From Nilaparvata lugens (taxonomy: Eukaryota; Arthropoda; Insecta; Hemiptera; Delphacidae), in NCBI RefSeq assembly GCF_014356525.2, contig NC_052518.1:102358767-102422766 (forward strand): a stretch of 64,000 nt of DNA, written 5' to 3'. The notes beneath the pieces are model-generated. The model had not been told where the DNA came from and did not search any database. It saw only the letters and a list, made by a program, of their open reading frames with translations. Position numbers and translations under genes: made by a program. Positions within the stretch are counted from its first letter, which is position 1, and the number at the start of each line of letters is the position of its first letter. Below are positions 11,827 through 22,000 of the stretch, piece after piece.

Positions 11827-11985
11827 ACTCCAGGGTCTAACATGATCTCTAAACTCCCGAGTCTATTTAGGTCCTTGACTACGTTAACGCTCTGACTTGG
11901 AAAGCCAATTTTCTGACTCCAGAGTTTAAAGCCAGTTAAAGTCTAGAACTTAGCTAAATCCCGAGCTTGGAAACCGGCCCAGTGA

Positions 11986-12118
11986 TTAACTCACTCTGTA
12001 TTGTAGCGAAACGTCTCATATAATAGCATGACACTTGTTAGGTCAACCTCTATCCATAACCCAAATATCAACCAAATCTGGGAGATTAGCATTTTTCATG
12101 AAATCCATGAATAAAATT
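11986..12118 (+). repeat. Flanking direct repeat, right
   Basis: Copy of 9814-9949 with a few substitutions, in the same orientation, immediately right of the foldback element. Confidence 0.8.
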
Positions 12119-12119
12119 T

Positions 12120-12770
12120 CTGAAAATTCACTTCCCATAAATAATAGTGCTCAAGTATCAATTAATAATATAATGAATCTCAGTTGAATCTTGAAAAAAA
12201 TCTAGTCTTAAAGTATGGTTAAAAGTATAAAATAAGAAACTAGGGTAGATCATTCAAGTTACTTGTAAGGAAATTCTGAATTTATTGCAAAAATAAATAT
12301 TTCACAATAAAATACAATACATAAATCGTACAGCACATCGTTTAATTGATAGAACTAAAATAATTACTGTAGAGAAGAAAAATGTTACAAATATAAAACA
12401 ATTAATTATTGCAAACAAATTATATTTTTTACAGCCAACAGGAGAACACCACTTATGTTGACTGTAAGCTGTAAGAATGCTTACATTACCTACCTGCTTA
12501 CTTCAGCTAGCATGTATTTCTCAATACAAAAATACGTTTCGAATAAGAAAAATTAAATTTTTCAAGACTGAAACCATTTTTATAAAAAATAAGACCAATA
12601 TGAAATTTAAAATGTACATTATTTTTTATAATTTGTCAATAATTATCTTCCATAAACTTCAAAGTCTACAAACTCCCAAGATTTCAAATTATATTTTTGT
12701 TCCTCCTATAGCATTTTGTATTTTAGTACAAATGGAAGTGTAGAATTGATCACAATTTTTTACCAGTATG
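12120..12770. other. AT-rich non-coding stretch
   Basis: No recognisable gene or repeat boundary. The plus-strand ORF at 12477-12743 has AT-driven composition and no domain. Confidence 0.4.
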
Positions 12771-12901
12771 TTTTTACTTTCCTTGCCCTATTACCATAGG
12801 TAAGGAAAGTATTGCTTTCCAAAAAAATTAAGGTACCCTAATTTCATGTTTTCTATACGTTTCAAGATCCCCTGAGTCCAAAAACATGATTTTTGGGTGT
12901 T

Positions 12902-12912
12902 GGTCTGTGTGT

Positions 12913-12970
<58 letters not shown>
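12902..12970. repeat. (TG)n microsatellite
   Basis: About 35 TG units, interrupted once or twice by TA, within the DINE-like element. The minus-strand ORF crossing it with a His-Thr run is an artefact of the microsatellite. Confidence 0.95.
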
Positions 12971-12972
<2 letters not shown>

Positions 12973-13084
12973 CTGTGAACACGATAACTCCATTCCTAAT
13001 TAACCGATTGAGTTGAAATTTTAAACTTAAGGTCCTTATACCATGAGGATCCGACAATAAGAAATTCAATAAAATTCAATTCAA

Positions 13085-14800
13085 GATGGCGGATAATTAC
13101 TAAAAAACCATGTTTTTCACGATTTTCTCAAAAACGGCTCTAACGATTTTCTTTAAATTTATACCATGGATAGCTATTTATAAGCCCTATCAACTGACAT
13201 GAGTCTCACTTCTGGGAAAATTGAAGGAGCTGCGTAATATTCTTGAGAAAAATAGCGAATAATTACTAAAAAACCATGTTTTCACGATTTTCTCAAAAAC
13301 GGCTCTAACGATTTTCTTTAAATTTATACCATGGATAGCTATTTATAAGCCCTATCAACTGACATGAGTCTCACTTCTAGGAAAATTGAAGGAGCTGCGT
13401 AATATTCTTGAGAAAAATAGCGAATAATTACTAAAAAACCATGTTTTTCACGGTTTTCTCGAAAACGGCTTCAACGATTTTCTTCAAATTTATACCATGG
13501 ATAGCTATTTATAAGCCCTATCAACTGACATGAGTCTCACTTCTGGGAAAATTGAAGGAGCTGCGTAATATTCTTGAGAAAAATAGCGGATAATTACTAA
13601 AAAACCATGTTTTTCACGATTTTCTCAAAAACGGCTCTAACGATTTTCTTTAAATTTATACCATGGATAGCTATTTATAAGCCCTATCAACTGACATGAG
13701 TCTCATTTCAGGGAAAATTTCAGGAGCTCCGTAATATTCTCGAGAAAAATAGCGGATAATTACTAAAAAACCATGTTTTTCACGGTTTTCTCGAAAACGG
13801 CTTCAACGATTTTCTTCAAATTTATACCATGGATAGCTATTTATAAGCCCTATCAACTGACATGAGTCTCACTTCTGGGAAAATTGAAGGAGCTGCGTAA
13901 TATTCTTGAGAAAAATAGCGGATAATTACTAAAAAACCATGTTTTTCACGGTTTTCTCGAAAACGGCTTCAACGATTTTCTTCAAATTTATACCATGGAT
14001 AGCTATTTATAAGCCCTATCAACTGACATGAGTCTCATTTCAGGGAAAATTTCAGGAGCTCCGTAATATTCTCGAGAAAAATAGCGGATAATTACTAAAA
14101 AACCATGTTTTTCACGGTTTTCTCGAAAACGGCTCTAACGATTTTCTTCAAATTTATACCATGGATAGCTATTATAAGCCCTATCAACTGACATGAGTCT
14201 CACTTCTGGGAAAATTGAAGGAGCTGCGTAATATTCTTGAGAAAAATAGCGGATAATTACTAAAAAACCATGTTTTTCACGGTTTTCTCGAAAACGGCTT
14301 CAACGATTTTCTTCAAATTTATACCATGGATAGCTATTTATAAGCCCTATCAACTGACATGAGTCTCATTTCAGGGAAAATTTCAGGAGCTCCGTAATAT
14401 TCTCGAGAAAAATAGCGGATAATTACTAAAAAACCATGTTTTTCACGGTTTTCTCGAAAACGGCTCTAACGATTTTCTTCAAATTTATACCATGGATAGC
14501 TATTTATAAGCCCTATCAACTGACATGAGTCTCATTTCTGGGAAAATTGCAGGAGCTGCGTAATATTCTCGAGAAAAATGGCGGATAATTACTAAAAAAC
14601 CATGTTTTTCACGGTTTTCTGGAAAACGGCTTTAACGATTTTCTTCAAATTTATACCATGGATAGCTATTTATAAGCCCTATCAACTGACATGAGTCTCA
14701 TTTCTAGGAAAATTGCAGGAGCTGCGTAATATTCTCGAGAAAAATCGCGAATAATTACTGAAAAACCATGTTTTTCACGATTTTCTCAAAAATTACTCGA
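13085..14800. repeat. 166-bp tandem array, about 10 units
   Basis: Units keyed on taaaaaaccatg start at 13101, 13267, 13432, 13598, 13764, 13930, 14096, 14261, 14427 and 14593, with an eleventh diverged start at 14759. Spacing is 165-166 bp. Units fall into variants by their ends: A (cttctgggaaaattgaagg) and B (catttcagggaaaatttcag), which alternate from unit 3 to unit 8, then a third form. The other two element copies here carry only about one such unit. Confidence 0.9.
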
Positions 14801-15229
14801 CTGATTTATTTCAAATTCATACTCTGTATAGTTATTTATCAGCTCCATCAACTGGCATGAGTCTCCTTTCTGGGAAACTAATGGGGGGTTCACCCCATCC
14901 TTGAGAAATGGACTTTGTAACCTCCTTCTTGTGCATGAGGTAGGTAGGTAGAGCAGTCTATAAAAATAACACATAGTCGAGATATTTCATCTGTAGAACA
15001 GCTGTTTTGACGACTTTTAAAAAATCATCGGATTTCACAATTTACACAAAGGAAAAAGTACTCTGAAAACAATTTTATATACACACATATACAGTAGTCT
15101 GATCGTAGTTTCAAATAATTATGTTGCCGCTAATCGTCATTATGTTATCTCTCTAAATTATTGTCGTTTAAGAATGAGGCTCCCAGTTCAATGAGCAAGG
15201 AAAGTTGTGTGAGTGTACCACACCAGATT

Positions 15230-16876
15230 TTTAATAAGTATTTTTATAAGAACAAAAGTATGGATTTTAAACAAAAGAGTAATTTTGTTTATTATTTATA
15301 CTAACACTTCAAATTAAAACTTCTCAACTAATAATTCATTATTCCTTTGAAAATTCGTCCTCAAAAAATATGGACACTTGGAAGATTAATGGAGGCCGTG
15401 GAGTAATACTAAGTAGTATAGTATGCTTTAAGGCTGTGCAAAGCCATTTTGGGAACATTTTACTGGTGGCACTTCTATTTTTTTCATTTGTATGGTAACA
15501 AGTTATCAAAATGAAATAAATTTCTGAAAAACTTTTTTTGTCCACCGATGTATATCTCAAATCTATCTAAACTCAACAATGGAAAGATATATTGGAAATC
15601 CACAAAATAAACAACAATTTTCAATCAAGCAGTTGAATTTATTAAGAAATAAGATGTTTTATAAGATATATTGCTTGATAAATTCACATTAGTCCATTAC
15701 TCTATACTGTATACAATGATTTATATTAGCGATTATGGTTCTGTAGATTCGTTGCCACAGACTAATAGGATACAAACATTGATTGATTCATTCAAATTTT
15801 CTAAAAATTAAATCAGTTATTGTAAAAGCCTGTTAATAAATTAATTATTCAACTAACAAAAACACAGAGATTCTCGATTATTCTTATAGTTATATTATAT
15901 TACAGACATAACTTTCAAACATATTAATAAGCTAAGGCACATTCTGTTTTACCAAACCTTTCCCACATTGACTTTATTACTGTGTGGTCATACATCTAAT
16001 AACATAATGACGTGATTATTGAGAAATCTTACTTATGCAGATACTAAATATATACAAAATTGTTTTTATAAAAGGTTCAGCTGCTAAGAAAGTAAGTTGT
16101 AAAAGGATCAAGATTAAAAACATTAGAATACATTATACATAATTACAGTACCTACATTACCAATATTATACAATATAATATATTACGTTGAAAATATTAC
16201 ATAAAACTAAGCATCTTATTAGCTAGGGTACATTAGCTTTTTACTTAACCTTCCAAAGCATGTTTCCTTACAGTAAGTTTCTACATATGGTGAATAATTG
16301 AATATTTAAGAAGTGAACAATTTTTAATTAAACATGGTTAAGCATTTAATAGACTCAATTATATCAAGAATAACAATATTAGAGTAAATTATTAGGTATT
16401 ACTACAGTTACCTATATTATTAGATATTATTCAACTAATCAAATTATCTATCTATCTATCTACTACTTATCCAACTGAGCATCTTATAAGCTAGGGTAGA
16501 TGAGCTTTCCACTAGAAATTTACAAGTGTGATTTTTAACGTATGGTACTAGATCTAAGAGAGCATGATTATATGAATAATAATGTGATATATTAAATAAC
16601 AGGTTATTTGAAGATTATTCAGTATCGTTCAGACTAGAAAGAGATAGGCGTGTTTTTGTGGTCTCCGTAAACAAGTTTAATTGTGTTTTTTTTTATAAAA
16701 TTTGTAGTTTGAATGAAGGAAAAGCCCGTGAAGAGGATGGCGTCTCAAAACTCTTAAATACGTTGCCTTTGCTGTAATTCCTATTCTTGTTGATAATAAA
16801 TTATATTAAACTGCAGTATCTCAAGTGGAAATTTTCTACTAAATTGAAACTGGCCAAGGTTATCCCAAAGTGAAAC
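15230..16876. other. AT-rich non-coding stretch
   Basis: No gene is visible. A partial copy of the long-hairpin MITE (see 39230) lies at 15427-15545, recognisable by aaggctgtgcaaagcc and caagttatcaaaatgaaa. A tatc microsatellite lies near 16445-16465. Confidence 0.45.
15427..15545 (+). repeat. Partial copy of hairpin MITE family 2
   Basis: Shares the left end aaggctgtgcaaag and the internal atcaaaatgaaa with 39230-39857 and 46930-47497. It is truncated and diverged. Confidence 0.5.
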
Positions 16877-17171
16877 TAAGGCTATGTACACATGGTAGCG
16901 TCGCACCGCGCGGTTTGAGACGCGCGTCCGACCGCGCGGTGCGATATACAATGGAGGTAATGGCAGCGTCCACATGCACCACTCACTCAAATGTGGACGC
17001 GCCGCGCACTGCGCCGCCCAGACTTTCAACCTGAACCGCGCGGCGACAGCGCAGTTCCCAGTACACTACAGTCAGTTGGACTGTACACATGAGAGCAGTC
17101 GGACGCCAGTTTTGATCTAGTTCACTTGTTTTGTGTAGTGATTTTACAGCAACTCTGTTCAGTGTGCAGCC

Positions 17172-17279
17172 ATGGAAATGAACAATTTTGACACAGAATT
17201 GTTTATAGAAGAAGTAAAAAGTCGACATGTCATATGGGATATGGCGAGTCCTGATTACAAGAACAGAACAAGAACTTGA
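17172..17279 (+). pseudogene. MADF-domain accessory protein, N-terminal remnant
   Basis: 35 codons from an ATG. They contain FDTELFIEEVKSRHVIWDMA then Ser-Pro-Asp-Tyr-Lys-Asn-Arg, the first helix and conserved Trp-Asp/Tyr-Lys-Asn-Arg of the MADF (Myb/SANT-like) domain. In PIF/Harbinger elements the second gene encodes such a DNA-binding partner that helps the transposase reach the nucleus and the ends. A full MADF domain is about 85 residues, so only the first third remains. A stop follows directly, at the deletion junction with the oppositely directed transposase remnant (17283-17513). Confidence 0.8.
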
Positions 17280-17282
17280 TGC

Positions 17283-17513
17283 CTAGTCGTCTTTTACGAT
17301 CTCCAACAACTCGTCAAAACATGAAATCGACATTCGCAAATAGTTAAAAAATTTGGGTTCGTATTTCCTCAAGTTAGGGTAAAGTGTCACAAAATCACCA
17401 TGCGTTAATCTATCGGTCAAAATAGGGTGAACCCAAAAGTTTCTTTGCCCTCGTTTTCTCGCTTTATATCTACGATGCACAAGCCACATACATGTTACCT
17501 CTTCAACTTCCAT
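17283..17513 (-). pseudogene. PIF/Harbinger transposase N-terminal remnant
   Basis: 76 residues read from ATG at 17513. They contain NFWVHPILTDRLTHGDFVTL, YPNLRKYEPKFFNYLRMS and CFDELLEIV. This is the characteristic N-terminal segment of HARBI1-like/Harbinger transposases, in which Trp-Val-His-Pro is followed by an acidic/aromatic stretch and Phe-x-Tyr-x-Arg-Met. The catalytic DDE region is absent because the frame ends at the deletion junction three bases beyond the MADF remnant. It cannot transpose on its own but could be mobilised in trans if a full-length relative exists. Confidence 0.85.
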
Positions 17514-17629
17514 TGCTAAACTGGAGGTGGACGCCGCGTATAAAACGCTCGCATGTGTACAACTGCAGAATTTTGGACGCGCGTCGCACCGCGCGGTGCG
17601 ACGCTACCATGTGTACATAGCTTTAATCA

Positions 17630-18320
17630 TGATTGAATAACTACATACCCATTTTATTGATATCAGTATTTTCTAAGCTTTTGGAGAAAATCGTTGTTAT
17701 GTATTTGTTTTGTTGGCTAACCTGAAACACAGTCAGGTACTCTATGCTCTCTGCTCGATACGTCTATGCTCGGTTCCTTGTCACTTGCTGTTGAAATGTC
17801 TAGAAGTAACCAGCTAAATAAAGAAATAATGTGCAGCAGCAAGAAGAGTTTTATTTTACTTTCCTAAAATACTACAATATCGTGGAGAAAAAGTCCTACA
17901 TTTTTTAAATAGTAACAATATCCCAATAAGAGAAATAAAAAAGCAAACATTTTCAAGAAACAAGTTTTTGGATGGCTTTTGACATTGACACCTTCAAAAA
18001 TTGAGTTTGCTTGATATTATTGGTTGATTCAAGATTTCTTGAATTCAATCTGTGAGTTCTATGCTTATATTATAACGCATGCAATAATGATAGAAATAGA
18101 GCAGATTATAACACTGATGTAATAACATTGGTAGATAAAATAATAAGGTAGTCCTTGTGCAATTTTTCTTTCAAATTTATAGTTAATGACAAAGTCCAAG
18201 ATAAGTTTATAATTTCACATGTACAATTTTAGTCCAAAATAAACATAGCAACTATAAACAATTTTGCATTTAAATGGCTTAAGTTGATAAATCGATTCCA
18301 CTCAATTACCACTTGTAACG
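17630..18320. other. AT-rich non-coding stretch
   Basis: No gene or clear repeat was recognised. Confidence 0.4.
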
Positions 18321-18325
18321 ATAAA

Positions 18326-18480
18326 ATATTTATTTATTTATTTATTCACATTGTGTACAAATACTTAACATGAGGAAAGGCACAACAGGCTCATGCCCAA
18401 AACTGTCCCATTTCCAATTTATATTATACAGTACTGTCCAAATCAAAATGTTGGTTATGTCACTTTGACTTTTCAAAATA
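18326..18480 (-). mobile_element. LINE 3' end fragment
   Basis: On the minus strand this reads as a 3' untranslated end (gggcatgagcctgttgtgcc) followed by a (AATA)n tail, seen as ttatttatttatttattcac at 18326-18345. This is typical of 5'-truncated insect LINEs. No coding part is retained. Confidence 0.45.
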
Positions 18481-19068
18481 CAATTTACACTCTCCAATAC
18501 TCAGATAAACGAGCAAATTTTGAATCAAATAGATAATATTAAAGTCTGAAATTAAAAAATCTAGAACAGTTACTTAATAATTATTTAAAATTCTAAATTT
18601 TGGATGAAACTAGAAATTTTTGAGCTAAAAACTTCACACTTTACAGAAAACTACAGCTGTTGTTGAGTTATTTTAGAAAATTTGGAACCATGGAAGAAAC
18701 AAACTTCAAAACACATTGATTATTGACTATCACGGAATAGTTTACATTTTCATGGATTTTTAAAAATTCAAGCGAAACTTTGTGAATGTGTGTGTGAGAA
18801 TGAAGCATCCCAAAAACCTTTTTTTTAAATGCACCCACTTGCATACGAATTAGTTTTAATTCAGAAAGTGGTACTATTGTTTTGATTTTAATTAATTCAG
18901 TATTCTTATTAATAAGTGAAATTGTATTACGGTATATATATTTTTTTGTTCTGGATTTATTGTATCTAATTTGATTTATTATTGTTTTGGCAAAATAAAA
19001 CTGATTTGATCTGATTTTTTGAAGGATAATTAAATGTTATGGAGTTGCTATTGGAAAACTATAGGAAA
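18480..19068. other. 3' flank of the giant LRR gene
   Basis: AT-rich. On the minus strand AATAAA-type signals occur about 90-120 bases past the stop (plus-strand tttatt near 18955 and 18975), plausible polyadenylation signals for the gene at 19069-24635. Part of this region may also be a second LINE tail (ctgatttgatctgat). Confidence 0.4.
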
Positions 19069-22000
19069 TTAATCCAACTTTTGCATTTTACAGGGTGGTT
19101 CTAGAGAATCAAACATTTCAATAGCCTCGTCCACACCTTCAATTTCCGGATGCTGCTTATAATAATCAATTATTATCTGTTTCTTGTTTGGCTCCATATC
19201 TTCTCTATAAAGAGGCAAGGAATATTTATTCAACATCTTATAAATAAACGGATGTAGGATCTCTGTATTCTCATCAACATAATATAGCACTCGATGCAGC
19301 AATAAATTCTCAACTATATCAGCAAACTCTAACCTGTCACATTCTTCAACTAGTTCCAAAATGGTAACCAGACTGAAAACCTGCATTATTTGTGGCAATT
19401 CTTTTTCTATAAAAGAAATGAATCTCGAAGTCATGTCACTGATAAACAAGCAGATTTCGTTCAGCAGACTCAAATCATGTCTCTTATATTTCATATACAT
19501 ATTATCGTATACATGGTACTGGGAGTTTGGAACCATCCGCAACATCTGCATTAGGTGGGGATAATGAATCATACGGCTACAAAAAGAATCTTCGGGAGGA
19601 AGCGAGAATTCAAATTTATCGCTGCAAGTATTAAATGACACCAGCTGACTGAACATGAACCTCATTTCAATTTCAGGTGGCGTATTGTCTCGTGGTAGGA
19701 TGTAGTAAGGCGTTGATGCGACATTTTCTGCCAAGCTTAGAGCATTTCCACCCAGAGAGAGCCAACACAGTCTTGTTCTGTCAACAACTTGCTTGATCTC
19801 TTCTAACTCTTCACATCCGATGTTATTCCCTTCCAGGTTAATAGAATTGATTTGGGTTCGTGGAAGGATTTCAGTTAAAGAGGACAGGCTTTCACCTATA
19901 AGGTTATTGCTTATATCCAGTGAAGTGACTGGTGAGTTGTTTAAAGCATCACCCAAAGCCCTCATCTCATACTCAAACTGCAAGGGGTACATGCACTTGC
20001 TCAAATCAATACACCTTATACGACTGCCAGCAAGAGCTGATTTGAGGTCTAGTAAGTGATTAGTTTTGAAGTTTTGAAGATGCAGGGAGATAACTGATCG
20101 CTTTGGAACGCAGACCAACGGAAAATTATGGAACCCTGTCAATCGATATTCATTATCATCCCTTGGTGGAGACTCCCACCTGATATTTTCCAGATCGCAA
20201 TGTCCATTCCATTGACCAACTTCACTTTTTGCAAAGATTGGGGCAAAGTCCTTGCTCAGATTAGTTCTAGCCAATTCAATTTCATTGATTCTTATACCAT
20301 TGAATGCGTTGTCTAAAACTTTAATAGAAGAATGAAAATTGTCGAAAATTATTCTCATTGGTCCATCATGTGAATAGGCTTTGTTGATCAGATTGGCCAC
20401 ATCGGCGTTCAATGGAGGTTCATTAATCTCAATGCAGCATTCAGGATATCCAAACATATTTATACGATGAGAAAATCCATCATCTTCGAAATCAGTTACA
20501 ACAGTCATCGCATTTTTACAGCGTCTAGAGCTTTCACACAGTTGCAATGCTTGTTTGCGATTGATTCTAGCCCCACGTACATCTAATTCAAGTATCTCAG
20601 TATTATTGAGATTCTCGGATAGATAAACAATATCATCGCATTGTAAGGATTTACCAGAAATATTTAATTTGGATACTTTTGAGCCCTTGAGCCCCTCGAT
20701 CAAATACTTGAGACCTTCCAGAGAAATGTCATTATTTGCTAGATTCAATTTAGAGATCTGAGTCTGATTTAGCACTTTACTCAAGTATTGAATACCTTCA
20801 CTTTTTAAACTACAATTACTGACATCAAGAGAAGACAACTCTGTACCCAAGAAACTCTGGGAAAGTATTTGCATGTCTTCACAATCAATATTATTATAAC
20901 TGAGATTGAGAATACGAATTTTTGATTGTTTTAACACATGAACAAGCTGATAAATACTGATTGAGCATAAATTTTTTTTACTCAGATCAATAGACGTGTC
21001 ATTGATATTGAAATTTCTAAACACATTATTCGGATTACCCTCTACAAAAGTATTATTACTCAAATTGATACTGGTTAGACGAGTTAGATTTAAAATTGAA
21101 CCTAGATAAAATAAGTTACAACAGATACGATTTCCACTCAAATCGAGTGATGTAACCTTGGATCTCAGCAACATTCGTAGAAGATTTTTCAAGTTATTAC
21201 ATCTAATCGAATTGTTGCTGAGATTCAAGCTTGAAATCATTGTATACCGTATACAAGGCAAAAATAGTTCGAGGGTTTCATAGTTTGGAAAAGTATTGCT
21301 TAAATCGATCGTAGTGATCCTGCAATATTGCAAAGCAGTAGAAAAACGGGCAATACTCCTACTATCCAACTTATTACAATTGAGATCTAATACATTTAAA
21401 TTTGTATCTACGAGACATGACGCGAGTAAATACAAGCTTTGACTTGTCAAATTATTCTTGCTTATATCGAGTGAAGTAATTTCAGACTGTTTCAAGCAAG
21501 AGACTAGATACTCCATACCATCATAACGGAACTTATTACTAGCTAGGTTCAAGATTCTAACATTTGAATCTACTAAACATGATGCCAAAACATTCAAGCA
21601 TTCACAATCAATACCAGTCTCAGCAAGGCCAAGAGATGTGATTTGAGTATCCTGTAAAACCGTAGATAATAGAATAATACTATCAAGTCCCAATTCATTA
21701 CCGCTCAGATTTAAAACATTTATGTGTGAATCTATTAAAAACGGTGTGAAATTTTCCAAGCAATTTATATGATTAGAACTGAGATCAAGGGTACTGACAA
21801 CATGACTCTTTTTTGAAATAATGTTAGCTATAAATGCAGCACCCTCATTCCCGATAAAGTTATCGCTAAAAATCAATTCACTTGCAAAAGTTTTTACCAA
21901 ATAGGGTCTTAAAAATTGAATGCTTTTGAATGTCAAGTCAGTACAGGTTAGGTCGATTGAATAGAGATAAATACTGAGAAAGATTGGAGCTATATAACTG

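Larger units (their letters stand above)
10122..11980. mobile_element. Foldback element with GGGCCGGTTTCC ends
   Basis: Terminal inverted repeats are GGGCCGGTTTCCGAGCTCGG on the left and the inverse of a closely similar sequence on the right (ctcgggatt and agttctagactt also match). Inner sequence is rich in repeated gtcctggactt/aagtccaggac half-sites that could fold further. No transposase frame remains. The interior carries a 798-bp tandem duplication (separate entries). No clear 8-bp or 2-bp target duplication was found, so the superfamily is open. Confidence 0.75.
12776..15227 (+). mobile_element. DINE/HINE-like element, long copy
   Basis: Begins ACTTTCCTTGCCCTATTACC, followed by a short inverted match (ggtaaggaaagt), a (TG)n tract, conserved single-copy sequence, a 166-bp tandem array, and a 3' end that reads gcaaggaaagttgtgtgagt then caccagattttt. 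Five Ts flank each side, consistent with insertion in a T run. The subterminal actttccttg of the left end recurs inverted near the right end. Other copies lie at 35186-36122 and 50735-51511. This layout (T|T target, microsatellite, central tandem repeat, subterminal inverted repeat) resembles Helentron-derived DINE/HINE elements. That classification is inference. Confidence 0.7.
16880..17623. mobile_element. PIF/Harbinger deletion derivative
   Basis: 744-bp element with about 40-bp terminal inverted repeats (GGCTATGTACACATGGTAGC on the left, near-perfect inverse on the right) rich in CGCACCGCGCGG. It is flanked by TAA on both sides (16877-16879 and 17624-17626), the 3-bp target duplication typical of PIF/Harbinger. 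Inside are the first codons of two convergent genes: a MADF-domain protein on the plus strand and a Harbinger transposase on the minus strand. Both are cut at the same central point. It is thus a direct internal-deletion product of an autonomous two-gene element. Confidence 0.85.

Noticed and set aside
12791..13069. Minus-strand ORF with a His-Thr run
   Set aside because: It is translation of the (TG)n microsatellite inside a repeat element.
12902..14800. CRISPR-like array
   Set aside because: Repeats are contiguous 166-bp units without unique spacers in a eukaryotic transposon.
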